61,035 nt of DNA from Rhodopila globiformis. GTDB lineage: Bacteria; Pseudomonadota; Alphaproteobacteria; Acetobacterales; Acetobacteraceae. The stretch covers positions 1-61,035 of the forward strand of contig NZ_NHRY01000274.1 in assembly GCF_002937115.1 (NCBI RefSeq), given 5' to 3'. Shown here piece by piece: positions 25,983-34,532 of the stretch (position 1 is the first letter of the stretch; every line of letters begins with the position of its first letter). The notes beneath the pieces were generated by a model. It was given only the letters and a program-made list of their open reading frames with translations. It was not told where the DNA came from and searched no databases. A program made the translations under genes and the position numbers.

Positions 25983-26882
25983 CTATCCGGCAGCGGCCAT
26001 CGCGACGTTGATCGTCCGCTGCGCGGCCAGCGCGGCTTCGACGCCGGCGGCGATCCGCTGGGCGCGCGGCGGCACGCCAGTGCACGTGGCCTCCGGCCGC
26101 GGATCGATCTCCATCAGCTTGCTGCCGCGGGCGACACCGCCCGGCGCCGCCCGCACCATCCCGCGGATGCAGCCGCCGATGGGTGCGGGGAGCCGCCGCG
26201 GACCAAGCCGGCCGACCAGCGTGCCGGGCTCGATCCAGGCGCCCAGCGGCACCTCCGGCTGCCACACGCCGGCGATCGGCGCATAGACGAAGCGCTCCGC
26301 CCCGGCGCCACCGAGTGGCACCGCCTGGCCGGTCGGCACCGCCGTCGATCCCCGGGTGACGACACCGCCCTCCTGCCCTGGCAAGGTCTCGATGGCAATA
26401 TGCACGTTACCGCCGGCGACGAAGCCGGGCCCGACGCCGATGGCGCAGCCGGCCAACGGGCGGAGATCCGCCGGCATGGCATACTTGCGCATGCGAGCAT
26501 CGACCAGCGCGTCCGGGCGGTCGATGCCGGAGGCGGCCAGCACGGCGGGATCGAGATTCGCCACCACCACGCCCGGCCGCGCGGACAGCAACGCCGGCAG
26601 GGCGCCGGGGGCCGCCGCCGGCACGGCAATGACGCCGTCGAGCACGGCGACGCCGTCCTCCATGGCATCGTCGAAGGCCATGCCCCGCCGCAGCACCGGC
26701 ACGCCGTTGTCGCGCAGCAGCACGACCCGCCAGCCGCGGAGGAACAGCCCCCGCCCGATGGCCGAGGCAATGTCGCCGGTCCCCAGGATCAGCGCCGTCG
26801 GCGGCCGGTTCGCCTCGGCGCCGCGGCAGGGAGCCAGCGCGGGTGGCCTGGCAACGGACAAGCGTTCCTGCACCGACATCAT
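25983..26882 (-). CDS. YqeB-like molybdenum hydroxylase system protein
   Basis: 299-residue protein with an N-terminal Rossmann-like start, ALILGTGDIASAIGRGL at about 30-46, and a C-terminal biotinyl/barrel-like region (APIAGVWQPEVPLGAWIEPGTLVG). This matches the YqeB/EF2563 family linked to selenium-dependent molybdenum hydroxylase maturation and to XdhC-type genes. The GGAGG site at about 26888 could serve either of two adjacent ATGs (26882, 26879). It follows the second modA gene on the same strand, which supports a molybdenum role. No hydroxylase gene is present in the window. Family recall is moderate. Confidence 0.65.
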   Translation of the reverse strand: MMSVQERLSVARPPALAPCRGAEANRPPTALILGTGDIASAIGRGLFLRGWRVVLLRDNGVPVLRRGMAFDDAMEDGVAVLDGVIAVPAAAPGALPALLSARPGVVVANLDPAVLAASGIDRPDALVDARMRKYAMPADLRPLAGCAIGVGPGFVAGGNVHIAIETLPGQEGGVVTRGSTAVPTGQAVPLGGAGAERFVYAPIAGVWQPEVPLGAWIEPGTLVGRLGPRRLPAPIGGCIRGMVRAAPGGVARGSKLMEIDPRPEATCTGVPPRAQRIAAGVEAALAAQRTINVAMAAAG

Positions 26883-27052
26883 GGCCCTCCGGGACTGCGT
26901 GCCGGACTACGGCAGCAAGGACCACGGTAGCAAATGCCATGCCATGTTGCGTGACGGGAGACAGCGGCTGCGCTGCGCCTGCGCGGCGGCGGTGGCGACG
27001 CGACTTGTCGGGCGGCGCTGTCCGGAATGCGACAATCCAACCGTCGCGCCGG

Positions 27053-27820
27053 CTACTCCGCCGGCACCTTGTAGCCGAAACCGGCGAAGATGCGCCGCGC
27101 TGCCGGCCCGTGCAGGAAGGCCAGGGCCTGCGCCGCCTGCGGATTGCGCGCCCCGCGCGTCAGCGCCGCCGGGTAGAGGATGGGCGCGTGCGACTCCGGC
27201 GCGAAACGGCCGACGATCACCGCCTTGTCGTCGCCATGGAGGTCCGTCTTGAACGCGATCGCGGCGCGCGCCTCGCCGCGGTCAACCAGGACGATGGCGG
27301 CCGGGGCGCTTTCGGCAATGGCGATATGCGGCTCGACCGTCTGCCACAGCCCGAGCGACCGGAGACTCTGCTTCCCGTAGCGCCCCGCCGGATGGTGGGC
27401 GGGGTCGCACATCGCCAGCCGCCCGCCGGCGAGCAGCGCGCCGATGCCGAAGCCGCGCGTGATGGTGCCGGCGGCCGGGGTGCCGGGCGGACCGGCCAGA
27501 ACCAGGTCGTTGGTCATCAGGTCCACCCGCGTGCCGGCCTGCACCAGCCCCTGCCGCACCGCCTCGTCCATCCAATCGGGATCGGCGCTCATCAGGATGT
27601 CGGCCGCGGCGCCGCCGGCAAGCTGGCGGATCAGCAGCGGCGTCGGCGCATATATCGCGACGGCCGCGCCGCCGGCCTGCCGATAGGCCGCCAGGACGGG
27701 GTCGAGCGCCGCGCGGAAGGTCACCGCGGCATAGATCCGCACCGGGGCGGAGTCCGCCCGGGCCGCACCCGCCACCACCAGAGGCAGGCCGCCGAGCAGC
27801 CCGCGCCGAGACAGCATCAT
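27053..27820 (-). CDS. ModA-family substrate-binding protein with Tat signal
   Basis: 255-residue periplasmic binding protein. The N-terminus MMLSRRGLLGGLPLVVAGAARA is a twin-arginine signal (SRRGLL). The mature part follows ModA: VRIYAAVTFRAALDPV, PLLIRQLAGGAAADILMSAD and NDLVLAG. It lacks the double serine of canonical ModA near the start (AAVTFRAAL replaces AAASLTDAM), so the anion specificity may differ. ATG 27820 has GGAG 8 bases upstream. It has no ModB or ModC partner here and could share modBC or serve with the YqeB-like protein. Confidence 0.8.
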   Translation of the reverse strand: MMLSRRGLLGGLPLVVAGAARADSAPVRIYAAVTFRAALDPVLAAYRQAGGAAVAIYAPTPLLIRQLAGGAAADILMSADPDWMDEAVRQGLVQAGTRVDLMTNDLVLAGPPGTPAAGTITRGFGIGALLAGGRLAMCDPAHHPAGRYGKQSLRSLGLWQTVEPHIAIAESAPAAIVLVDRGEARAAIAFKTDLHGDDKAVIVGRFAPESHAPILYPAALTRGARNPQAAQALAFLHGPAARRIFAGFGYKVPAE

Positions 27821-27840
27821 CCAGAGACTCCGTCGATTCC

Positions 27841-27859
27841 ATTCCGGACATCTATATCG
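27841..27859. promoter_or_regulatory. Motif shared with the modA upstream region
   Basis: ATTCCGGAC followed by CTATATCG occurs 21-40 bases upstream of the second modA start; related words occur at 16360-16375 upstream of modA. It may be a ModE-type site; the evidence is only this pairwise likeness. Confidence 0.25.
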
Positions 27860-28072
27860 ATGCCGCACCTTCCGGTATAGCCAGGTGTTCATAACGCAGG
27901 CGGCCGCGGCACCATGATCGAGGTGGGCGCTGCAGCCGTTTTCTCACCGTCATGGCCGGGCGTGTCAGGATAAGCGGACTGGCGGAGCAAGGGCTTCTCC
28001 CTCTCCGTCATGGCCGGGCGGCAGTCCCGGCCATCTGCGCTTCAACGGCGTGGGGTGGATGGCCGGGACACG

Positions 28073-28289
28073 CCCTACGCAATGCACACATCCTGGAAAC
28101 GAGTGGGAAATGACCGTAAAATCAAGTGCTTGCCTGGGCGCCAAGAGCGTTCCCCCATCGTTATGGCCCGGCTTGTCCGGGCCACCTGTCGCGGCAAAAG
28201 TGCTGGAATAGGTGGCCCGGACAAGCCGGGCCATGACGAAAGGGAAACGCAGCGGCGGACCGTTTCCGAGATGTGTGCATCCCGTAGGG
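28073..28289. mobile_element. 217-base MITE-like element, copy A
   Basis: Non-coding element with terminal inverted repeats beginning CCCTACGCAATGCACACA and ending in the near complement (2 mismatches in 18). It is 97-98% identical to the copy at 37661-37877 (5 differences in 217 by eye). Inside is a pair of palindromes, GGCCCGGCTTGTCCGGGCC and its complement. It interrupts a REP-like palindrome and is flanked by the direct repeat GGGACACGCCC (11 bases, of which ACACG is the minimum). No transposase is encoded, so it would move in trans. Confidence 0.75.
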
Positions 28290-28511
28290 ACACGCCCGGC
28301 CATGACGGAGAGGGAACGGCCGCAGCGCCAAATCCTTCTCCAGCCGTCGCCCTACCCCCGATACGCATCGGAATCAGCCCGGCCATGACGACGGGGCGAT
28401 GGCCTTGCACCGGCGCCACGCCGCGGCACAAGCGGAAACGTCCGGTCACCCAAGTCTTGCCACTCCGGGCGGGCGATGATAGTGCCGCGCAACTTTCTCA
28501 GAGGCTGAAGC

Positions 28512-28793
28512 ATGGCATCGACGTACGAAACCGTGGCGGGAATCATCGCCGACACCTGCGATATCGAGGCGGACAAGATCACGCCGGACAGCCACGCGAT
28601 CAACGACCTTGGCATCGACAGCCTGGACTTCCTGGATGTCGCCTTCGCGATCGACAAGGCCTTCGGCATCAAAATGCCGCTGGAGCAGTGGACGCAGGAG
28701 GTGAACGAGGGGAAAAAGAGCACCGATGAGTACTTCGTGCTGAAGAACCTGTGCGCCAACATCGATGCCCTGGTCGCCGCCAAGCCGGCCTGA
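28512..28793 (+). CDS. acpXL: Acyl carrier protein AcpXL
   Basis: Special acyl carrier protein for the very-long-chain (C26-C28) hydroxy fatty acid placed on lipid A in many alphaproteobacteria. The 93-residue product has the phosphopantetheine site GIDSLDF with Ser37, and the AcpXL-type C-terminal half [25 protein letters not shown], unlike housekeeping AcpP. It opens a four-gene row, with fabZXL 28 bases later. Likeness to rhizobial AcpXL is high from memory. Confidence 0.93.
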   Translation: MASTYETVAGIIADTCDIEADKITPDSHAINDLGIDSLDFLDVAFAIDKAFGIKMPLEQWTQEVNEGKKSTDEYFVLKNLCANIDALVAAKPA

Positions 28794-28821
28794 GCGCGCC
28801 GTTCCGTGAAATGGTGACCTG

Positions 28822-29307
28822 ATGCGCCTGGAATATTTCCAGATGGTCGACCGCATCACTGCGCTCGACCTGCCCAACCGCCGGATCACCACCGCCTGCC
28901 AGGTGCCGGAGCAGTCCCCGGTGTTCGAGGGGCACTTCCCCGGCTATCCGATCCTGCCCGGCGTGCTGATGATCGAGACGATGGCGCAGACTGGCGGCTG
29001 GCTGGTGCTGGCCATGCTGGGCTGCACGAAAATGCCGTTCCTGATGCAGGTCGAGAAAGCCAAGATGCGCAGCTTCGTCGCCCCCGGCCAGGCGCTGGAA
29101 GGCGAGGCGACCCTGCTGCACGACGGCTCGGGCTACGCCGTGGTCAAGGCCGCCCTGTCCGCCGGCGGCAAGAAAGTGACCGACGCCGAGATCCGCTACG
29201 GCGTGGTGCCCTTCCCCAACGACACGCTGCGGGCGGCGATGCTGAACACCGCCCGGCGCGTCGGCCTGCCAGCGGATCATATCCAGGAACACATCCATGG
29301 CGCATGA
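28822..29307 (+). CDS. fabZXL: 3-hydroxyacyl-ACP dehydratase FabZ-like
   Basis: Dehydrates 3-hydroxyacyl-AcpXL during very-long-chain elongation. The 161-residue hotdog protein has GHFPGYPILPGVLMIE at 37-52 with catalytic His38 and Glu52. It lies between acpXL and the two ketoacyl synthase genes and overlaps the next gene by 11 bases. The housekeeping FabZ would normally sit with lpx genes, so this is taken as the XL-type paralogue. Confidence 0.9.
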   Translation: MRLEYFQMVDRITALDLPNRRITTACQVPEQSPVFEGHFPGYPILPGVLMIETMAQTGGWLVLAMLGCTKMPFLMQVEKAKMRSFVAPGQALEGEATLLHDGSGYAVVKAALSAGGKKVTDAEIRYGVVPFPNDTLRAAMLNTARRVGLPADHIQEHIHGA

Positions 29308-30487
29308 GCGCGACGCCCTGATCACCGGCATCGGCCTGGTCTCCTGCCTCGGCTCCGGGGTGGGGGCGCACTGGGACGCGCTGAATCCCGCCGGGGCGTT
29401 CACGCCGGTGCTGGATACCGAAAGCTGGCCGCCCTTCGCGGTGCATCCCGTGGCGCCGATGGACCTGGACAAGCAGATCCCGAAGCGCGGCGACCAGCGG
29501 CAGATGGAGGCGTGGCAGCGCATCGGCGTGTTCGCCGCCGGCCTCGCCCTGGAGTCGGCCGGCGTCAAGGGCAACACCGAGATGCTGTCGCGGGCGGACC
29601 TGATCGTCTGCGCCGGCGGCGGCGAGCGTGACGTCGCGGTCGATGCGACCATTTTATCGGGCTATCCGAAAGCTGCCAACCCCGGCCTGTTCCTGAACGA
29701 GCGCCTGCAAAGCGACCTGCGGCCGACACTGTTCCTGGCGCAGTTGTCCAACCTGCTGGCCGGCAACATCTCCATCGTGCACGGCGTCATCGGCTCGTCG
29801 CGCACCTTCATGGGCGAGGAAGCCAGCGGCGCCGACGCGGTGCGCATCGCCTGTGCCCGCATTGCCGCCGGGCAGTCCGAGATCAGCCTGGTCGGCGGGT
29901 CGTATAACGCGCAGCGGCCGGAGGTGATCCTGCACTACGAGATGGGCGGCCTGCAGCGGCGCGCTCCGTTCACCGGCATCTGGGCGCGGCAGGCGGACGG
30001 CGGCGGGATGCTGCTGGGCTCGCTCGGCGCCTTCCTGGTGATCGAGAGCCGTGCCCATGCCGAAGCGCGCGGCGCCACGCCATTCGCCCGCGTCGCCGCC
30101 ATCCGCTCGGACCGCTGCCGGCGGGAGCCGGGGCAGGCCACCGCCAATGCCCGGGCGCAGCTTCACTCCATGGCGGCGGAGATCGATCCGCAGGGCCTGG
30201 GCGTGATTTCCGGGGCGTCCGGCGCCGCCGCCGTCACCGCCGAGGAACAGGCATTCCTGGCCGCGCTCGGCTACCCGGTGCGGGCGACGGCGACGGCGAT
30301 GGGGCATTCCCTGGAGCCGGCGATGCCGGCGAACCTGGGGCTGGCGGCCGCCGCGGTGCGGCACGGCCGTCTGTTCGGCCCGCTGGAGGCGGCCGAGCAG
30401 GCGATGACCGCGCCGCTGACGCAGGCGCTGGTGACATCCTGGGGACATTGGCGCGGCGAGGCGCTCGCCCTTGTCACCGCGGCCTGA
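29297..30487 (+). CDS. fabF2XL: Beta-ketoacyl-ACP synthase-like, FabF2XL (no active-site Cys)
   Basis: 396-residue ketoacyl-synthase fold protein. At the place of the TACASG nucleophile elbow it reads VIGSSRTFMGEE (164-175), so the cysteine is replaced, and the two catalytic histidine motifs are also not normal. It is therefore likely a chain-length-factor-like partner of the next gene rather than an active synthase. This is the expected FabF2XL position in acpXL-fabZXL-fabF2XL-fabF1XL rows. ATG 29297 overlaps fabZXL by 11 bases. It also lacks the usual N-terminal arginine-rich FabF start. Confidence 0.88.
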   Translation: MAHERDALITGIGLVSCLGSGVGAHWDALNPAGAFTPVLDTESWPPFAVHPVAPMDLDKQIPKRGDQRQMEAWQRIGVFAAGLALESAGVKGNTEMLSRADLIVCAGGGERDVAVDATILSGYPKAANPGLFLNERLQSDLRPTLFLAQLSNLLAGNISIVHGVIGSSRTFMGEEASGADAVRIACARIAAGQSEISLVGGSYNAQRPEVILHYEMGGLQRRAPFTGIWARQADGGGMLLGSLGAFLVIESRAHAEARGATPFARVAAIRSDRCRREPGQATANARAQLHSMAAEIDPQGLGVISGASGAAAVTAEEQAFLAALGYPVRATATAMGHSLEPAMPANLGLAAAAVRHGRLFGPLEAAEQAMTAPLTQALVTSWGHWRGEALALVTAA

Positions 30488-30499
30488 GGGGAGACGGCG

Positions 30500-31777
30500 A
30501 TGACGCAGGATACGGATCATCTCGGGCGGCCGGTCGTGGTGGTCACCGGCATGGGGGCGATCACTTCCCTCGGCCAGGGCCAGGCGGACAACTGGAAGGC
30601 GCTGACCAGCGGCGCGTCCGGCATCCGCCGGATTACCCGCTTCCCCACCGACGGCATGCGCGTCGCCATCGCCGGCACGGTGGACTTCGTGCCGGTCGCG
30701 GACATGTCGGGCCCGGCCCTGGCGCAGCGCCTGGCGGAACTGGTGATCGAGGAAGCGGTAACGGAAGCCGCCATCGGCCGCGGTGGCGACTTCCCCGGGC
30801 CGCTGTTCGTGGCGCTGCCGCCGATCGAGCTGGAATGGACGCAGCGCTTCGCGCTTGGCGCCGCCTCGGGCGCCAACGAGTCGGTCAGCTACGACGACCT
30901 GCTGCGCGCCGCCGGCAAGGGCGGTTTCGAGTCCTGCTACCGCCGTTTCCTGTTCGGCTCGGTGGCCGAGGCGCTGGCTGATCGGTTCGGCACCAAGGGC
31001 TCGCCGATTGCGACGTCCACGGCCTGTGCCTCGGGCGGCACGGCGATCCAGCTTGGGGTGGAGGCGATCCGCCGCGGCGAGACCGATGCCGCGCTGGTCG
31101 TCGGCACCGACGCCTCGGTGAATGCCGAGAGCGTGATCCGGTTCTCGCTGCTGTCGGCGCTGTCCACCCGGAACGAGTCGCCGGCGGCGGCGTCGCGCCC
31201 GTTCAGCAAGGACCGGGAAGGCTTCGTCATGGCCGAGGGCGCCGGGGCGCTGGTGCTGGAGAGCCTGGCCAGCGCGCGGGCGCGGGGGGCGACGGTGCTG
31301 GGGGTGATCGAGGGCCTGGGCGAGGCGGCGGACGGGTTCCATCGCACGCGGTCCTCACCCGATGGCAAGCCGATCATCGCCTGCATGCGGCACGCGCTGG
31401 CGGATGCCGGGCTGGGGCCGGAGGCGGTGGACTACATCAACGCGCACGGCACCGGCACGCCGGAGAACGACAAGATGGAGTGGATCGGCGTTTCGGCGGT
31501 GTTCGGCGAGCGGGCGGGATCGGTGCCGATGTCGTCGAACAAGTCGATGATCGGTCACAGCCTGACGGCGGCCGGGGCGATCGAGGTGATCTTCACCGTG
31601 CTGACCATCCGCAACGGCCTGCTGCCGCCGACGATCAACTACGAGACGCCGGATCCGGCGCTACCGGTGGACTGCGTGCCGAACGTGGCGCGGGCGGCGA
31701 CGGTGCGGCACGCGATTTCGAATTCGTTCGGATTTGGCGGGCAGAATGTCTGCCTGGTGATCGGCGCGGCGGCGTAG
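30500..31777 (+). CDS. fabF1XL: Beta-ketoacyl-ACP synthase FabF1XL
   Basis: Condensing enzyme for very-long-chain acyl-AcpXL. The 425-residue product has the full triad: Cys176 in TSTACASGG, His316 in NAHGTGTPEND and His353 in NKSMIGHSLTAAGA. It starts 12 bases after the partner lacking a cysteine, so the two probably form a heterodimer. In rhizobia the row continues with adhXL and lpxXL; neither follows here, where an 875-base repeat region begins. Confidence 0.92.
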   Translation: MTQDTDHLGRPVVVVTGMGAITSLGQGQADNWKALTSGASGIRRITRFPTDGMRVAIAGTVDFVPVADMSGPALAQRLAELVIEEAVTEAAIGRGGDFPGPLFVALPPIELEWTQRFALGAASGANESVSYDDLLRAAGKGGFESCYRRFLFGSVAEALADRFGTKGSPIATSTACASGGTAIQLGVEAIRRGETDAALVVGTDASVNAESVIRFSLLSALSTRNESPAAASRPFSKDREGFVMAEGAGALVLESLASARARGATVLGVIEGLGEAADGFHRTRSSPDGKPIIACMRHALADAGLGPEAVDYINAHGTGTPENDKMEWIGVSAVFGERAGSVPMSSNKSMIGHSLTAAGAIEVIFTVLTIRNGLLPPTINYETPDPALPVDCVPNVARAATVRHAISNSFGFGGQNVCLVIGAAA

Positions 31778-32652
31778 GCTGGGCGGCCGGCCATGACCGT
31801 TACTTGAAAGTCGTGTTCTCGCGGGCTTGAGCTGGGTCGGAAAGCCGGGGGCATCGGCTCCGCCCATCAGGATAGAAGAGCGGGCCGGGCGGAGATCCTC
31901 GCTTACCAAGCTTGGAAGAGTGACCGGGAATCGGATCCGGCACCATGTTCTGCCGCAATGACCCCAGGCGTTGCGGGTTGTGCCGGTGCGCCGACAGGTT
32001 GGGACTGGGGGTGTCTTTATCTCCGCTTTTCAACACGGAGAATAGGAAGGGCACACGGAGTTGGCCAGCCGGCGCGCCGGCACCGCGATGGCGGAAAACG
32101 GGCGAGGTCGGTGCCACCTCGTCATGGTGGGCGCAGGCCCACCATCCAAGCCTTCTGTTGGTACCGGCATCGCAAGGCGTGGATCGCGGCCCTGCGGCCG
32201 CCATGACGGCGGGGCCAGGCGTCCGGAACCGTATTTTCATGGTAGAAGGGCAATGTTGCGCTTCGCGCGAAGCGCCTGAATTGGCCAGACGCCGACAATA
32301 TGGAGCACTGGCCGCTGTTCCCGGAAAACTCCGTGGAACTTCGTGTGTCCTTCATACTCTCCCTGTTGAAAATCATCCGGTGAAGCAAGCATTGCCGGAG
32401 AAGACGGCGCATCGACATCAGATCCGCTCGTGCTTGTTCTTTCCCATCCCGGCCACAGGCTGTGGACGAAGGATCCGGGCAGCATGACCGTTCCGACTGT
32501 AACCGGATTCATCCCTCGGCTGCTGCCGGACACGCCGATCGGCTCGTTCCGTTACACGGTGCGGGCCAGGAACGAGCAGAGGGCCTTCGATACCCCGGGG
32601 GCTTGGCCTTCGCCAGCATTCCGCGCACGCTGCCTGCCGGGAGGACACGACA
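31778..32652. other. Gene-free region of decayed repeats
   Basis: No credible gene. Holds an inverted pair of about 36 bases with several mismatches (32026-32062 and 32337-32372; shared words such as CTCCGTGTTGAAAA), and a complete paired-palindrome unit at 32120-32207. A stretch at about 32061-32100 (TTGGCCAGCCGGC...GGCGGAAAA) recurs at 57667-57705. The last 60 bases hold the SDR ribosome site. Confidence 0.5.
32120..32207. repeat. Paired REP-like palindromes, intact
   Basis: CGTCATGGTGGGCGCAGG palindrome (from 32120), a loop with ATCGCAAGGCGTGGAT, and a second palindrome GCGGCCCTGCGGCCGCC ending in CATGACG near 32207. The same unit at 58062-58320 is interrupted by an inserted element, so this one serves as an empty-site comparison. 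Confidence 0.65.
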
Positions 32653-33453
32653 ATGCCAACAGAACGCCAGACTGCCATCGTCACCGGGGCCGCGAGCGGC
32701 ATGGGGCGCGCCATGGCGCTGGGCCTGAGCGAGGCCGGGTTCGACGTCGTTGCGGTGGATCGCAACGAGGTCGCGCTGGGCACCCTGCCCGCTGCGATCA
32801 AGTCCGTCGCCGCCGACCTGGCACGGCCGGAATCGTTCGCGACCGTGGTGGACGCAACGATCTCGGCCTTCGGCCGCATCGACGTCCTGGTCAACAACGC
32901 CGGCATCGGCCAGGCCGAAATCCGCAAGGACCAGCGCGGCAACCCGATCCGGTTCTGGGAGATCACGCCGGAGCAGTGGCAGCGCTTCCTGGCCGTCAAC
33001 GCCACCGCGCCGATCCTGATGACGCGGGCGGTGCTGCCGCACATGCTGAAGGCGAACCGGGGGCGTATCATTACAGTAACGACCAGCCTGGGGACCATGG
33101 TGCGCGAGGGCTACCTGCTCTACGGCTCCAGCAAGGCGGCGGCGGAATCCGCCATGGCGGTGCTGGCCGCGGACCTGAAGGACACCGCGCTCACCGTCAA
33201 CGTGCTGGTGCCCGGCGGCGTCACCGACACGCCGCTGGTGGGCGAGGCCGGGGACCGCTCGAAGATGCTGCGGCCGGAGATCATGCTGCCGCCGCTGCTG
33301 TGGCTGGTGTCTGGTGAGGCCGCCGGCGTCAGCGGACGGCGATTCATCGCCGCCGACTGGGACACCAGGCTGCCGCCCACTCAGGCGGCCGAGCGGGCCG
33401 GCGCGCCCGTCGCCTGGCTGAGCATCGCGCGCATGCCGATCGAGCCGAATTGA
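32653..33453 (+). CDS. SDR family oxidoreductase
   Basis: 266-residue classical short-chain dehydrogenase. It has TGAASGMGRAM (NAD(P) loop, about 11-21), NNAGIG (about 86-91) and the catalytic YGSSK with Tyr and Lys four apart (about 157-161). The aspartate at VDRNE after the second strand suggests NAD preference. ATG 32653 lies 12 bases after GGGAGGA. Substrate is unknown; it is not clearly part of the acpXL row, being 875 bases away. Confidence 0.9.
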   Translation: MPTERQTAIVTGAASGMGRAMALGLSEAGFDVVAVDRNEVALGTLPAAIKSVAADLARPESFATVVDATISAFGRIDVLVNNAGIGQAEIRKDQRGNPIRFWEITPEQWQRFLAVNATAPILMTRAVLPHMLKANRGRIITVTTSLGTMVREGYLLYGSSKAAAESAMAVLAADLKDTALTVNVLVPGGVTDTPLVGEAGDRSKMLRPEIMLPPLLWLVSGEAAGVSGRRFIAADWDTRLPPTQAAERAGAPVAWLSIARMPIEPN

Positions 33454-33752
33454 TCACAGGCCGGCGTTTCCGTTCGGCGGGCGATCATGCGCCGGCCGCG
33501 CCAAAAGGGGCCGTCAGGGGATCAAGGTGTCACTGGGTACGGGGCGCCGTCCTCTGCCCGTCATGGTCCGCGAAACCGAAGAATTCCGAGACGAATAATT
33601 AACAGAACGGCGCGTGTATCCCGGCGAGGATTGGCTACGGTCTGGCTTTCTCACCACCACGAAAGAATTTGAACAAAATAACCGGCACGCCGCGTCGGAA
33701 CCGCGCATAGCCTTGCGGAGTTAACGTCATGCTTAACCGGAGGGACAACCCC

Positions 33753-33881
33753 ATGCGCCTGGCCTTGCTTGTTCTGTTGCTGCCGCTTGCGCTGGCAGGC
33801 TGCCTGTCGTTCAGCAGCAGCGATCCGCCGCCGCCGTCGCGCGGGACAACCGTTGTCGCGCCTCCGCCGCCACCGCAATAA
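33753..33881 (+). CDS. Small lipoprotein of 42 residues
   Basis: Very short gene with a clear lipoprotein signal: MRLALLVLLLPLALAGC, lipobox LAGC with Cys17, then a serine/proline-rich tail ending APPPPPQ. GGAGG lies 8 bases before ATG 33753, which is preferred over the in-frame ATG at 33729. The stop is 6 bases from the stop of the convergent DUF2459 gene. No function is known; the peptide would be an outer- or inner-membrane anchored stub of about 26 residues. Confidence 0.7.
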   Translation: MRLALLVLLLPLALAGCLSFSSSDPPPPSRGTTVVAPPPPPQ

Positions 33882-33887
33882 ACGGGA

Positions 33888-34532
33888 TTATTCCTTTTGT
33901 GAAGCAATCCAGCGCGCCATGCCCATGACCTGACTCGCGAACAGCACGCCGCCGATCGGCATGGGCTGGCCGGCGGCACGCATCATGACGGCGGTCCAGG
34001 TGTTGCAGGTGAAGAGCCCGCTGTACGGCTCGGCGGCGGCATAGAACAGACTGCCCGGATAGGGTCCGGCCACAATCGCCACCGGCGCTCCGTCCGGCGA
34101 TGTCTCGAACGCCTGCCACAGCCTCTGCCGCAGCCGGGCGAGATCGGCGCGGGTGATGTGCAGTACGACGACATGGGCATCGCCGAAGGCCGCCTCGGGC
34201 GGAGCGCGCAGGCCTGTCACCAGCAACGCGCCGTGGCCGGGCAGCAGGGCCTGCAGCATTGAAAGCACCGTGACGGTCCGCTTCAGCAGATAGGTCCGGT
34301 CGCCGAAGCCAATGGTCAGGTAGCGCACGCCCGGGAACGGCGCCTCCAGGGCCAGCAGCGGGCCGGCGATTTCCGTTGCCGGCAGGCCGATGTCGGTGTG
34401 CCAGCCGCGGCCGATGACATAGATGATCGCATCGCGCGGCGCGGCGGCCAGATTATCCGGGACCGGCGGTGCCGGCGCGCTGCAGGCGAACAGCGGGACA
34501 ACGCAGAGCAACAGCAAGACGAGGCGGGTCAC
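33888..34532 (-). CDS. DUF2459 family lipoprotein
   Basis: 214-residue protein with a lipoprotein signal (LFAC, Cys17) and the DUF2459/TIGR02117 pattern: IIYVIGRGWHTDIGLPA near 36-52, GFGDRTYLL and FTCNTWTAVMMRAAG. The conserved Cys/His set in RGWHTD and TCNTW suggests a papain-like or transglutaminase-type fold, but activity is not established. ATG 34532 gives the signal directly. It is convergent with the 42-residue lipoprotein gene. Confidence 0.82.
   Translation of the reverse strand: MTRLVLLLLCVVPLFACSAPAPPVPDNLAAAPRDAIIYVIGRGWHTDIGLPATEIAGPLLALEAPFPGVRYLTIGFGDRTYLLKRTVTVLSMLQALLPGHGALLVTGLRAPPEAAFGDAHVVVLHITRADLARLRQRLWQAFETSPDGAPVAIVAGPYPGSLFYAAAEPYSGLFTCNTWTAVMMRAAGQPMPIGGVLFASQVMGMARWIASQKE

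Larger units (their letters stand above)
27821..28511. other. Gene-free repeat region before acpXL
   Basis: Divergent gap between the second modA and acpXL, dense in CGTCATGGCC-type palindromes. A paired REP unit starts at 28006 and is interrupted by the 217-base element at 28073-28289; another REP half follows at 28290-28307, and a further one near 28376-28395. The 100 bases before acpXL contain its ribosome site. No protein-coding frame is credible. Confidence 0.6.

Noticed and set aside
27900-28400. CRISPR array
   Set aside because: The repeats are palindromes of varied spacing and type with no regular unique spacers and no cas genes.
29654-31342. 562-codon antisense frame across the ketoacyl synthase genes
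   Set aside because: Antisense of fabF2XL and fabF1XL, which have recognisable motifs; low-complexity composition.
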